Assembly (NCBI GenBank): GCA_947579605.1
Contig: OX388314.1
Coordinates: 25,988,000 to 26,051,999, forward strand
Direction: 5' to 3'
Length of the DNA stretch: 64,000 nt
Origin: Athripsodes cinereus
Lineage: Eukaryota; Arthropoda; Insecta; Trichoptera; Leptoceridae
The position numbers and the translations under genes are program-made. Positions within the stretch are counted from its first letter, which is position 1, and the number at the start of each line of letters is the position of its first letter. Under the pieces are notes generated by a model. The model was not told where the DNA came from and did not search any database. It worked only from the letters and a program-made list of their open reading frames with translations. Of this stretch, positions 56,440 through 64,000 are shown in pieces.

Positions 56440-56600
56440 GAAATTCATTATAATTAAAATGATTTTAAAAACACTGTCTTTTGGGTGAGTCCTCCTGATG
56501 ATGCCAAGTAGAAGCCTTGGCGAAAACGTTTGAGGTGAATAAATTTAATTTGGAAATTATACAGTGTTTTTTAAAATCATTTTAATTTTAATTTATTTAT
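56440..56600 (+). mobile_element. Small inverted-repeat unit enclosing a hammerhead-like motif
   Basis: Bases 56451-56477 (ATGATTTTAAAAACACTGT core) recur as the reverse complement at 56561-56588 (ACAGTGTTTTTTAAAATCAT core) with a one-base length difference. The 83 bases between contain the hammerhead-like motif. A transcript would form a long stem closed over the ribozyme. It may be a rearranged Penelope terminus. Confidence 0.65.
56491..56535 (+). ncRNA. Hammerhead-ribozyme-like motif, near consensus
   Basis: Stem I CCTC (56491-56494), core CTGATGA, one extra T, perfect 6-bp stem II GCCAAG/CTTGGC around a 7-base loop, GAA, palindrome AACGTT as stem III, T at the cleavage position, then GAGG pairing exactly with CCTC. 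Every position expected of a minimal type I hammerhead is met except for the extra U. Confidence 0.72.
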
Positions 56601-56714
56601 TCTATACTGTACATTGAGTGCAATCAATTTAATAAAGAAGTAGGTACATTCCTAATACATTTTTTATATATTTACAAGCTATGTAAATCTGTGAAGACCA
56701 CCGAAGGCTGTTAA

Positions 56715-57130
56715 GCCGTACAAAAGAACCTAGATTATTCAAATAACTGGAGTAAGATAAACAAACTATGCCTTAATAGAGCCAAATGTCAAGTAATACG
56801 ATTCCATAAAACCAGATCTAAAGCTTTATACAATAATTGTACCATTGACGGTATTGTACTTGAGTGTCTCAAATTTGAGAGATCTGGGTATTACCTTCCC
56901 TGAAGATCTGACTTAAACTTACCTACACATTGAGTAAATTGTCAGTAAGGCCATGCGGACTTTTGGTTTCGTTTTCATACTGGCGACTGATTGTTCCGAT
57001 ATCCGGGGAGTAAAAAAAGCATATATGCTATCGAACGATTGTACGATACTGGGACGTAGATACTAAACTCACTCAACACCATTAGAATACTTATAAAGCC
57101 ACTTAAGAGTCTGAAAAAATGCCTCGCACA
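56715..57130 (+). pseudogene. Jockey-like LINE reverse transcriptase relic
   Basis: The plus strand reads NWSKINKLCLNRAKCQVIRF, HKTRSKALYNNCTIDGIVLE, then with breaks FERSGYYLP, a frameshift into VSKAMRTFGFVF-like residues, and later a stretch like VKKAYMLSNDCTILGRR. These are the conserved blocks after YADD in Jockey/CR1 elements ('W---N-L-LN--KC-V--F', 'G--L', 'D-RV-K--Y'). Stops and shifts make it inactive. Confidence 0.75.
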
Positions 57131-57414
57131 AAATACATCTCCACGGTCCATCAATTGTTACCTATATGTTTTTCGTTAACTTAAAATTATCATCATAGCA
57201 AATCTTTCTAAAAAAATAAACCCATTTTACATCTCGAATTCAGAGATAAGGTAAAACATACCTATCCTTATTTTTCTTTTGCTGGCGCACTTGTAAGATA
57301 ATATATGTCTTTATTCGGGGCAATATTATTTAACAATCGAATTTTCTTTGTAATTGGTGATTCTGAAAAATGTTAATTCTGCTTGTAGGTGGATGGAAAA
57401 GCATTCATATATTT
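57131..57414. other. AT-rich sequence with a DR1 scrap
   Basis: 'catctcgaattcagagataa' at about 57231 is DR1-like. No gene is seen. Confidence 0.35.
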
Positions 57415-57560
57415 ATTAATTTTATTCTTCACTGTACATTGGTTATAATATTACAAATCAAATCAAGGTAGGTATCATAAAAATATCCATCAGTTACAAT
57501 TCAATGTACAGAGGGCAAGTTTATCGCTAAAATGCGATGTCTTCCAACATAAATAGATAA
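57415..57560 (-). repeat. DR2 copy
   Basis: 'ttattcttcactgtacattg', 'caatgtacagagggcaag' and 'cgctaaaatgcgatgtcttc' place it in DR2, minus orientation. Confidence 0.65.
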
Positions 57561-57816
57561 ATACATACATATAATAAAATACCTAATTACAAAAAACTTA
57601 TATTAAGTAGGGGGGACGGTATAGAGGGGTGGGGGATGGGACTGCTTATCATGTTCGAATTCGCGACAAAATATAAAAAAAAACAATCCACTTATTAATG
57701 AAATCCAAACTTAGGTGTCATGTGGAACCAAATCTTCCATGTAGGTATTTTAATCCTTTTGTATTTAGGTATACAATATCAACCAAAATGTCATTTTATT
57801 TTTAAGTAATTAACAT
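57561..57816. other. Non-coding sequence with a G-rich patch
   Basis: 57608-57635 is G-rich ('ggggggacggtatagagggg', then 'tgggggatggg'), a possible G-quadruplex. No gene is seen. Confidence 0.4.
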
Positions 57817-58022
57817 ACTAGCGGTCCTCCCCGGCTTCGAACGGTTAGATTGGAGTTTTAGTAAGGATCTCTAACTTTTTGAAAATAGAATATAGCCTAT
57901 GTCATCCGGGGATCGTGTAGCTTCCCAACAGTGAAAGAATTTTTCAAATCGGTTTAGTAGTTTCGGAGCCTTGTCAATGCAAACAATCAAATCTTTTCTC
58001 TTTATAATATTAGTATAGGTAG
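57817..58022 (-). mobile_element. Non-autonomous Helitron
   Basis: On the minus strand it ends CTAG|T (57821-57818) after the GC hairpin region (complement of 'cggtcctccccggcttcg'). The interior matches a Helitron family I know from moths: 'atagcctatgtcatccgggg', 'aatcggtttagtagtttcgg', 'tctctttataatattagtat'. No RepHel coding is present. Confidence 0.7.
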
Positions 58023-58120
58023 ATTGGCGATTTTATTTTGACATTCTAATTAATTTTGAGTGAATTTGGGTTTACGAACAATGAATTGAGTTGTATTTAT
58101 AATAATAGAAAATAACTTAC

Positions 58121-58174
58121 CGTTTTCAGTATGTAGCGGTCTATGTCAAAAGCTCTACCCCGTTTCATGACAGC
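58121..58174 (-). CDS. Best candidate host exon (54 nt), minus strand
   Basis: A 54-base segment sits between a strong acceptor (polypyrimidine then TTTTTTCAG) and a strong donor (ACG|GTAAGTTATTTTC). Only the first frame is open and it codes AVMKRGRAFDIDRYILKT; the other two frames have early stops. Length is a multiple of three, so it starts and ends in phase 0 and could be skipped. It joins in frame to the candidate at 15535-15575. It shows no repeat similarity to anything else here. I do not recognise the protein. The host gene would be transcribed right to left with very large introns. Confidence 0.55.
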
Positions 58175-58224
58175 CTGAAAAAAATATTTTTTTATTATTT
58201 TTAGAATTATTGTTTTAGTAATAC

Positions 58225-58420
58225 CTCAAAATTAGGGTGGCCAGTGGACTACCTGCATGTAATAGACATACAGATTGTCCTTTCCGGGATAAAACAAAAT
58301 TCAAGGGAGTCGCGAACCTCATCGCTGAATAACAGATGTTAATTGTCTTATACGTGAGAGTTAACACCTACCTTTTATAGGGCACCTTTTCTTTGCCAAA
58401 AAGTCCACGAGACATTAAAT
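58225..58420 (+). repeat. Dispersed repeat DR1 copy
   Basis: 'agggtggccagtggactacc', 'catacagattgtcctttccg', 'cgaacctcatcgctgaataa', 'taccttttatagggcacc' and 'aagtccacgagac' follow DR1 order. Confidence 0.7.
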
Positions 58421-58743
58421 AAATATCATAATAATTATTAAACATACATAATACATAATATCACTCAATTATTTATGGCCCTTGTTTAAGATGGGTATTC
58501 CATCTTTATGTCAGTTGCGGTGTCTGGTGATCAAATGCGGCTCCCACTAGGGCATTATTGTGTGTAATTAATTTAGCCCTAGTGCTATAAAAAAAATTGT
58601 GTCGTGTCGCTCCAAAATCTTTTGTTAGTCTAGGTTTGTTTTTGCTTAGTTAAGTAATAAATGTATGATTTACCTAGTAAATTAAATGCTGTTTAAACGA
58701 AGTCAGGCGCATTTGACTAGTCTAAACTGTTTAATAATCGTAT
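58421..58743. other. AT-rich non-coding sequence
   Basis: No gene is seen. Confidence 0.35.
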
Positions 58744-59105
58744 AATGCATGAAATGAAATGAAGTGAAATGAAATTCTTTTATTTCCCTTCTTACAATTA
58801 ATAAATTATTATGGACATCACATAACACTCTTTCTTCTTATCAAACTCATCATGGGCTCCCTATAGGGATCTCAGATGAGCGAGCCAGGGGCAGCCCTCA
58901 CAGGGACCAGAAAATGGATAAATTAGGTATGTTGGTCTTTGTAAAAAAAAATTGGGTCCCATATCAGGCCACCCATGGCCCGCCTGACCGTGTACGTCGC
59001 TAATTAATTCACGCAAGACAGGGAAATTACACCGTCCCACTAGATTGCTCTGTTCTGGGATGGTGATAACAGTATTCTTTCTCAAAAAAATAAACAAAAC
59101 AAACA
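58744..59105 (-). mobile_element. Probable LINE 3' end with (CATTT)n tail
   Basis: On the minus strand it ends AATAAAAG then a CATTTCACTTCATTTCATTT tail, as for LINE 3' termini. The body (58860-59060) is GC-rich relative to its flanks and has an 81-codon frame whose motifs I do not recognise. It could be the 3' untranslated part. Confidence 0.45.
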
Positions 59106-59479
59106 CACACTACAACTACAATAGGCGGCCTAAAATTATCAAATTATAAAATTGTATTATAGTATTATATTGCATGATAGTATTGCATGATAGTATTATA
59201 TTGATGTAAAATCTCTCCTTGGGGTACACAAGGATGACAGAATTTCCAGACGATGATGGAATCGCAAAACGAGGATATAGTAGATATCAATTGTGAATAG
59301 AATATACAATAATATGTGGGTAACTATTACACCATGTAATTGTAATACTTGGTTTATGACTCAGACAGAAATACATTGTATGAATATCTAGATGTATACC
59401 TACTCATTGTACTAATACGCATAAGTTTTTCATAGAATATTGATTTGTAATATTTTATAAATATTTTTACATCGTATCC
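59106..59479. other. AT-rich non-coding sequence
   Basis: No gene is seen. Confidence 0.35.
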
Positions 59480-59540
59480 ATTTCTTCACGCTTCATCTCT
59501 TGTGGGGTTAGGCAGAGAGGAGGAAATACTTTTACTCGAT
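59480..59540 (-). pseudogene. LINE family 2 extreme 3' relic
   Basis: On the minus strand TCTCTGCCTAACCCCAC, AAGAGATGAAGCGTGA parallels the family 2 ending TCTCTGCCTACCCC ... GCGTGA. Only about 60 bp remain. Confidence 0.45.
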
Positions 59541-60050
59541 TTATATGTAAAATGCAGCAGCGACGAAATGTGGCACCCACATAGAAAATTTTATTTTTTA
59601 AGTCAGTGGAGGATTATCTGTATATAAATTTTGTTCCGATATTTTTATAAAAAAAAATATTTACACTATAATTATATAATCTGTTAATTGGATTCAGTTA
59701 TTTTTGTTTAATAACCAAAAAATATGGATTCAGTTATTTTTGTTTTATATATTGAAAAAAATGTGCAACATACAAATAAAATTTTAAAAAAATATATAAA
59801 ATAGGATTTAACATAATTATTGTTCTTTAATTAGCCCATATTTGAATTCATTGTTCCTTTTTAACTGTCAGTACAGTACAAAATACAGAAAGAAAAAAAA
59901 AAGAAAACTAAACAAATAAAATATATCATTCCTGTCTGATGTGGCTCCTAAAAAGGCTCCTAGACATACAGAATACGTCCACGGACCTCACTTTCTCCAA
60001 ATTATTACATGTGGTAAGGCATGGGTGTAATGGCGAGTTCTGAGTAGTTT
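59541..60050. other. AT-rich non-coding sequence
   Basis: No gene is seen. 59667-59755 contains a short direct duplication of 'ggattcagttatttttgttt'. Confidence 0.4.
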
Positions 60051-60480
60051 TTATTTTATTTTTTATTTTATTTTTATTTATTCATTTACATGGTACACAA
60101 CAGATGAAAGACATATAAATATAAACATTTAAGCGACAAAAACATTCCAATAGTCTTACATCCAAACAGTGCACACTTCAGCAATAACACACAAAACAAT
60201 CATAGAAAATCTTACACACAATACATTCATTCACAATACATCCATTCACCCAATTTCGCACACATAATACATTCATTCGCACAAACACATTCACACTTCC
60301 CAAATGTATGCAATAACAATACAAAACAAACTCTAAAAAAAGGAAAATCAAAAACTTTATAAAAACAGACTAAAAAGAAATACTATCCCAAACACTTCAC
60401 ATTTTATCAAACACATACATTTTTTTTTAAATTTATTTTTTTCATCTCATTCCAGGATAACAATAACAGGATAATGCAAT
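60051..60480. other. Strand-asymmetric C/A-rich low-complexity region
   Basis: Starts with TTTTATTTTATTTTTATTT. It then runs for about 250 bases nearly without G on this strand ('acacaatacattcattcaca', 'cgcacaaacacattcacact'). The complement would be a T/G-rich transcript with an A-rich 3' end, so it may be a retroelement 3' UTR. No frame. Confidence 0.4.
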
Positions 60481-60490
60481 CCCTTCCTAA

Positions 60491-61032
60491 TGGGGTATTC
60501 ACATTTGGCGAATATCGCCAGGCGAATTTCAAAATATAACGTCAGGCGAAAAAACAAAAATCGCCGTACGCCCATTGATCGTCACACCTGTTCACACAGT
60601 CCACCGATTTAGAAACGATCTGTCAGATGCGCTTTGATTTTGACACTGTTTTCAAAATGGCGGACGTCGAGATGGAGATCGCGAAGTGTTTATTTTTGGT
60701 CGAAAATGTTATAGTAGAGGTTATAAGGCGCCTTTTAATTAAGGAAACAAACGCCACAAACAAACAAAAAAGATAACAGCTGTCACGAAGCGGGAAACAT
60801 TATAAAATTTATAGGTTATAAAGCTTTTTCCATAGATACGAACGCCGCACATATCTGCGCATGCGCAAATCGTTCAATCGGCCGAGAAAGTTGGAAGGTG
60901 GTCAACTCGAGACGATATCGTTTCTACTGGTTTTTATCGTTTCAGACTAGCTGTCATTTTGTTCACACGGTTCAAATGGCTGGCGATATTTTGGTGCCCC
61001 GGTGATATTCGTCAAAGTGAGAACACCACATA
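60491..61032. mobile_element. PIF/Harbinger-like non-autonomous DNA transposon
   Basis: The left end TGGGGTATTCACATTTGGCG matches the complement of the right end (CGTCAAAGTGAGAACACCAC), and similarity continues inward for about 60 bp (CGAATATC and GCCAG blocks). TAA stands at 60488-60490 and again at 61033-61035, fitting the 3-bp TWA target duplication of PIF/Harbinger. A 39-codon frame starting MADVEMEIAKCLFLVENVIV lies inside (60657-60776) and might be a remnant of a transposase or accessory-gene first exon. Confidence 0.6.
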
Positions 61033-61863
61033 ACCAAACGATGGCCAAACGATTTTATGGCCCCTATTATAAAATAATGGCCGCAAGGATGCAATGCGCT
61101 ACTTGTGATCGTTTAATGCGCCACGGTTTGGCCACCACTGCCTTACACTTTGGTGTTAAATAGTTTTGACATTCAGTATGGGTGGCATACCTCACCGTCA
61201 ATTTGCCTACATACCTATGTGGAATGCGGCATGAGGTCCAATATGTATCTAATACCTGCATAATAATGATAGGTACCTATGTGTGCTATACATATACCAA
61301 CATAACAACATTCGGTGTCATATCATCGATCGGCAATATGAAAGATATCGCATTGAAAAAATATATCGACCGTCTAGTTCCATAGCTCAACAAGTACAAT
61401 TAATGTTTAACATTCGAGAAATCGACATTTTTGTAATAAAGGTAAAATAATAAAAAACGAGTAAGAAACGAGTTGCCAAGAACTAATAGAAGAAGAAATG
61501 GCTTCAAATACACAGCTACATTGCTGTATAATGCAATATCAAAGGACATCAGAAGTTCAAAGAATATAAAACAGTACACTAAGAAAGTTAAGAATCTTAT
61601 CAAGAATAATTTGATATAACCAGTGTGATGTTACATAATGTTTAATGATATTAATACCTACAATGCGGTGATGGTGAAGTGAATATATACAATATAGTTA
61701 TAGTGTGATGTAATGATAGACTCAAAATATTATTGATTGTATTCTGCTTGTAGTGTGTTCTTATATTTAATGTAATTTGCAACATAATGGCCTTCTGAAA
61801 CCAGCAGATTCTACCTGCTGTTTGAGGGTTTCTTTTAAATAAATAAAAATAAAATAAAATAAA
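61033..61863. other. AT-rich sequence with a DR1 scrap
   Basis: 61140-61215 ('gacattcagtatgggtggca', 'tacctcaccgtcaa') is a DR1 piece. The rest shows no gene, and the frames at 61067-61968 have no domain. Confidence 0.4.
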
Positions 61864-62573
61864 TCCACACATAAATATTTGAGTCGGTTCGTATGTGCGT
61901 ATGTCCTCAATGGACTCTGAAATAAGGAAAGACAGAAGTAAAATAATACACTCTATACGAGGTCTCATCTCCTGGGCAGGTTTAAGGCTAAAAACATTTT
62001 AAATATCTTATGTATTGATAAAGATATTACAATTTTAATGAGATTCCCATACATTCGCTTGACAAAATTGCCAAGCGAATGTATGAAAATCCAATATTTA
62101 TAGTCAAACATTTTTCATTGTATTGAATTAATTTCAAAATGGATGTAACAATAAATAAAACAATACTGAAACTAAATAATTAGGGACTGTTTACATAATG
62201 AAACATTGTGATTGCTAATGACAAAAAATCCTGAATTATGAGAATAAAAATTGCATATTTTTGACATTTTGAGCTATTTTCATAATGGAGGATATTATGA
62301 GACCATAGAAATCCATACTGTAGAATAAGAATAGTATTATGTAAAAAATCCATAAACAATGTTAATTGATTTTTTGTATAAATAAATACAAAAGTACCTC
62401 GGTACTAGCCATAAGAACCTATTTATTTTCGCCTAATATTTTTCTTTACTTTTCATGGCAAATCACTTGAAGATTTATGTAGGTACTACAAACTAAAAAT
62501 ACCAATTTTAACCCATGTATTTGCACGGTTTCTGTTTATTTAAACCCGAGCAATGCCGGGTTACAAAAGCTTG
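61864..62573 (+). mobile_element. 710-bp Helitron-like element, copy 2
   Basis: Same length and ends as 16880-17589 (TCCACAC ... GCTTG, hairpin AACCCG/CGGGTT). It is inserted after an A-rich AAATA repeat and followed by T. Only two substitutions between copies were noticed, so both are recent or one is a young duplicate. Confidence 0.78.
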
Positions 62574-62650
62574 TTAACAATATAACGAATGATGGAAGGT
62601 TTGTGTGTTCACATCGTGAAAAACATTTTAATATATTTTATATTTACACA

Positions 62651-62781
62651 GAACACTGTTAACTTTTCACTATCAATTTTATTAATCTCGAGTACAATCG
62701 TCAAGTTAGCTTGACAATGTGGCTAATTTGGCGAAACTACTCAACGATAAAAAAATTAATAGTGAAAAGTTAACAGTGTTT
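62651..62781. repeat. Inverted repeat upstream of the retroelement ORF
   Basis: AACACTGTTAACTTTTCACT (62651-62670) is matched by AGTGAAAAGTTAACAGTGTT (62761-62780), with arms of about 29 bp and a loop of about 70. The loop holds TTGGCGAAACTAC, faintly hammerhead-like. The arrangement recalls 56451-56588, where arms also contain ACAGTGTT. Confidence 0.6.
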
Positions 62782-63145
62782 TGGGTTAATATTAAATGTG
62801 TTAATAATAACAGATAGACAAATACATCATAATAGACCCGATTTAGTATTACATGATAAACGTAATAAAATAACGTACCTAATAGACATCGCTGTCCCAA
62901 ATACACATAATATACAAACAACCGTCGCAGAAAAAATACGTAAATATACAGAACTAGCAGGAGAAATAAAAAATATTTGGCATTCTAGGTCCATTTATAT
63001 AATACCTTTAGTCATGTCAGCTACAGGGGTAACTCCGAAATCTTTAATATATAATTTACAAAAATTAGATTTACCGGTTAATTTGTACATAAAAATTCAA
63101 AAATCTATTATAATAAACACTTGTAATATTGTAAAAACGCTTTAG
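62774..63145 (+). CDS. C-terminal fragment of a retroelement ORF (RPD...ID type nuclease-like domain)
   Basis: The open frame after a TAA at 62771-62773 runs about 123 codons to a stop at 63143-63145. It carries IITDRQIHHNRPDLVLHDK, then TYLIDIAVPNTHN, AEKIRKYTELAGEIKNIW, IIPLVMSATGVTPKSL and a NTCNIVKTL end. I know this pattern from the C-termini of many animal retroelement ORFs. The RPD ... K ... LIDIAVP run looks like a PD-(D/E)XK endonuclease core as in restriction-like-endonuclease LINEs. No ATG start is evident and the RT part is missing, so it is a 5'-truncated but uninterrupted fragment. Confidence 0.65.
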   Translation, partial: QCFGLILNVLIITDRQIHHNRPDLVLHDKRNKITYLIDIAVPNTHNIQTTVAEKIRKYTELAGEIKNIWHSRSIYIIPLVMSATGVTPKSLIYNLQKLDLPVNLYIKIQKSIIINTCNIVKTL

Positions 63146-63373
63146 AACACAGATATTTCAGGCACAATGCTGGTATTTTGAACCCGCGTTCTGAGCCTAA
63201 TCCTTTGATATCCTGTATATCTGGATAGGTGAATTTTTCCCGGCATTAGACTGTTAATTTTTTGTGTGACCATGACTGATCATATAGAGACTTATCTGAT
63301 TGTATAATGCTGAGAAGTGTGGATGGCAATTCTGCAGTCGCGTAAAAAAAAATAGTACCTACTTTGACTTTAT
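63146..63373. other. 3' flank of the retroelement ORF
   Basis: 'cacagatatttcaggcacaa' to 'ctgtatatctggataggtga' may be the untranslated end of the same element. No gene is seen. Confidence 0.35.
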
Positions 63374-63423
63374 AAATCACGAGCCGGCTTTCAAGAGCTT
63401 CCGCTCTCATCTTCAGGCTATTT
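63374..63423 (-). ncRNA. Hammerhead-ribozyme-like motif, near consensus
   Basis: Minus strand: stem I AAATAGC, core CTGAAGA (63416-63410), one extra T, stem II GAGAGC, loop GGAA, GCTCTT, GAA, palindrome AGCCGGCT as stem III, C at the cleavage position, then GTGATTT pairing with AAATAGC at six of seven positions. It has the best stem set in the window. A dead relative is at 37050-37105. Confidence 0.72.
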
Positions 63424-63704
63424 TTTTTAATCAACTTTACATGCACTTCCAACAAGCATCGTCGGTCAACTGTATTAATTACATTCATATTATCAAAAAT
63501 CACAATAATAACTGATATATACTGTAAAATAATAATCGCTCAACTAAATACATATGTTGTCAGTTCCGTTCAATAGTTAAACAATTTGAAATATTTATTT
63601 GCGGAAGTGAAAATAGGTACATTAATTTTTTCCATAACTAAATATAAATTTAGAAAAAGAAACGGTGTATTTTTTCTAGTAACATATTTGTTTCTGTAAG
63701 GGCC
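63424..63704. other. AT-rich non-coding sequence
   Basis: No gene is seen. Confidence 0.35.
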
Positions 63705-63850
63705 GCGATATCCAAAACGTTAACCAAGTAGTTAACTTGTTGTCAAGAGTTAACCATAAGTTAACTCAAGAAATGGTGATATCCAATGTCTGTTACGGAG
63801 ATAACAAGTGGTTATTTATAACCACCCGATTTTCATGAGTTAACTATCGA
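63705..63850. repeat. Cluster of GTTAAC palindromes
   Basis: GTTAAC or AGTTAACT-like words occur at about 63719, 63731, 63749, 63760 and 63838, with a related GGTTATTTATAACC at 63812. The cluster lies between a GCGATATCC and a GGTGATATCC word. It could be the end of an element that continues past the window, or a protein-binding cluster. Confidence 0.4.
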
Positions 63851-64000
63851 ATCCACGAGTTTTTTCCATTGAGAATGAATATTTTTTTTGTCTGTAGATG
63901 GTGCTATATATGTCATCAATTTGACAGTTACATAGTTTGTCATTTTGGTTTGAGAATATTGTGTTATAATAATATAATATATTGATCAAAACTGAATAAT
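63851..64000. other. AT-rich window end
   Basis: No gene is seen. Confidence 0.35.

Noticed and set aside
1..64000. CRISPR array, bacterial operons, rRNA genes
   Set aside because: No regularly spaced direct repeats with unique spacers, no prokaryotic gene density and no rRNA-like stretch were seen.

Overview
This window is AT-rich eukaryotic nuclear DNA, most likely from an insect and probably a moth or butterfly. The grounds are frequent short TAGGTACCTAC-type motifs, Helitron ends of the kind common in lepidopteran genomes, RTE-, Jockey- and Penelope-like retroelement fragments, tRNA-derived SINEs and many foldback MITEs. Family names come from recognition; nothing was searched. No complete host gene is visible. 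The only long intact reading frame is a 5'-truncated LINE reverse transcriptase (minus strand, 22380-23897).

Layout. 1-9000: foldback MITEs (887-1420, 7310-7475), a Helitron relic (3545-3816), a decayed LINE reverse transcriptase cut by a SINE (5498-6266), and a LINE tail (7736-8059). 9000-15500: LINE 3' ends, a Penelope-like GIY-YIG endonuclease running into a 200-N gap (11415-12343), and nested LINE relics (14250-14960). 15500-24200: a possible host exon (15535-15575), a 710-bp Helitron-like element, a 120-bp tandem repeat carrying an RTE insertion, and the main RTE copy with a 15-bp target-site duplication. 24200-49000: scattered SINEs, LINE tails, MITEs and a recurrent dispersed repeat (DR1) in intron-like sequence. 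49000-57200: hammerhead-ribozyme-like motifs, a large MITE cluster, a unique segment at 54700-55620 that looks like a promoter and 5' exon, an inverted pair of Penelope terminal sequences, and a Jockey-like RT relic. 57200-64000: a Helitron, the clearest candidate host exon (58121-58174, minus), a PIF/Harbinger-like MITE, the second copy of the 710-bp element, a retroelement C-terminal ORF and a near-consensus hammerhead motif.

Two short minus-strand segments have clean splice signals and a single open frame (58121-58174 and 15535-15575). Their phases are compatible, so much of the window may be one very large intron of a minus-strand host gene. I could not identify the protein.

The most interesting signal is a set of hammerhead-ribozyme-like motifs at about ten positions in several sequence families. 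The best are at 49300-49340, 56491-56535 and 63374-63423 (minus). All share the CUGANGA core, one extra base (U) before stem II, a GAA box, a tiny palindromic stem III and a paired stem I. Hammerheads of this small type are known from Penelope-like retroelements. Two of the loci lie beside GIY-YIG endonuclease sequence.
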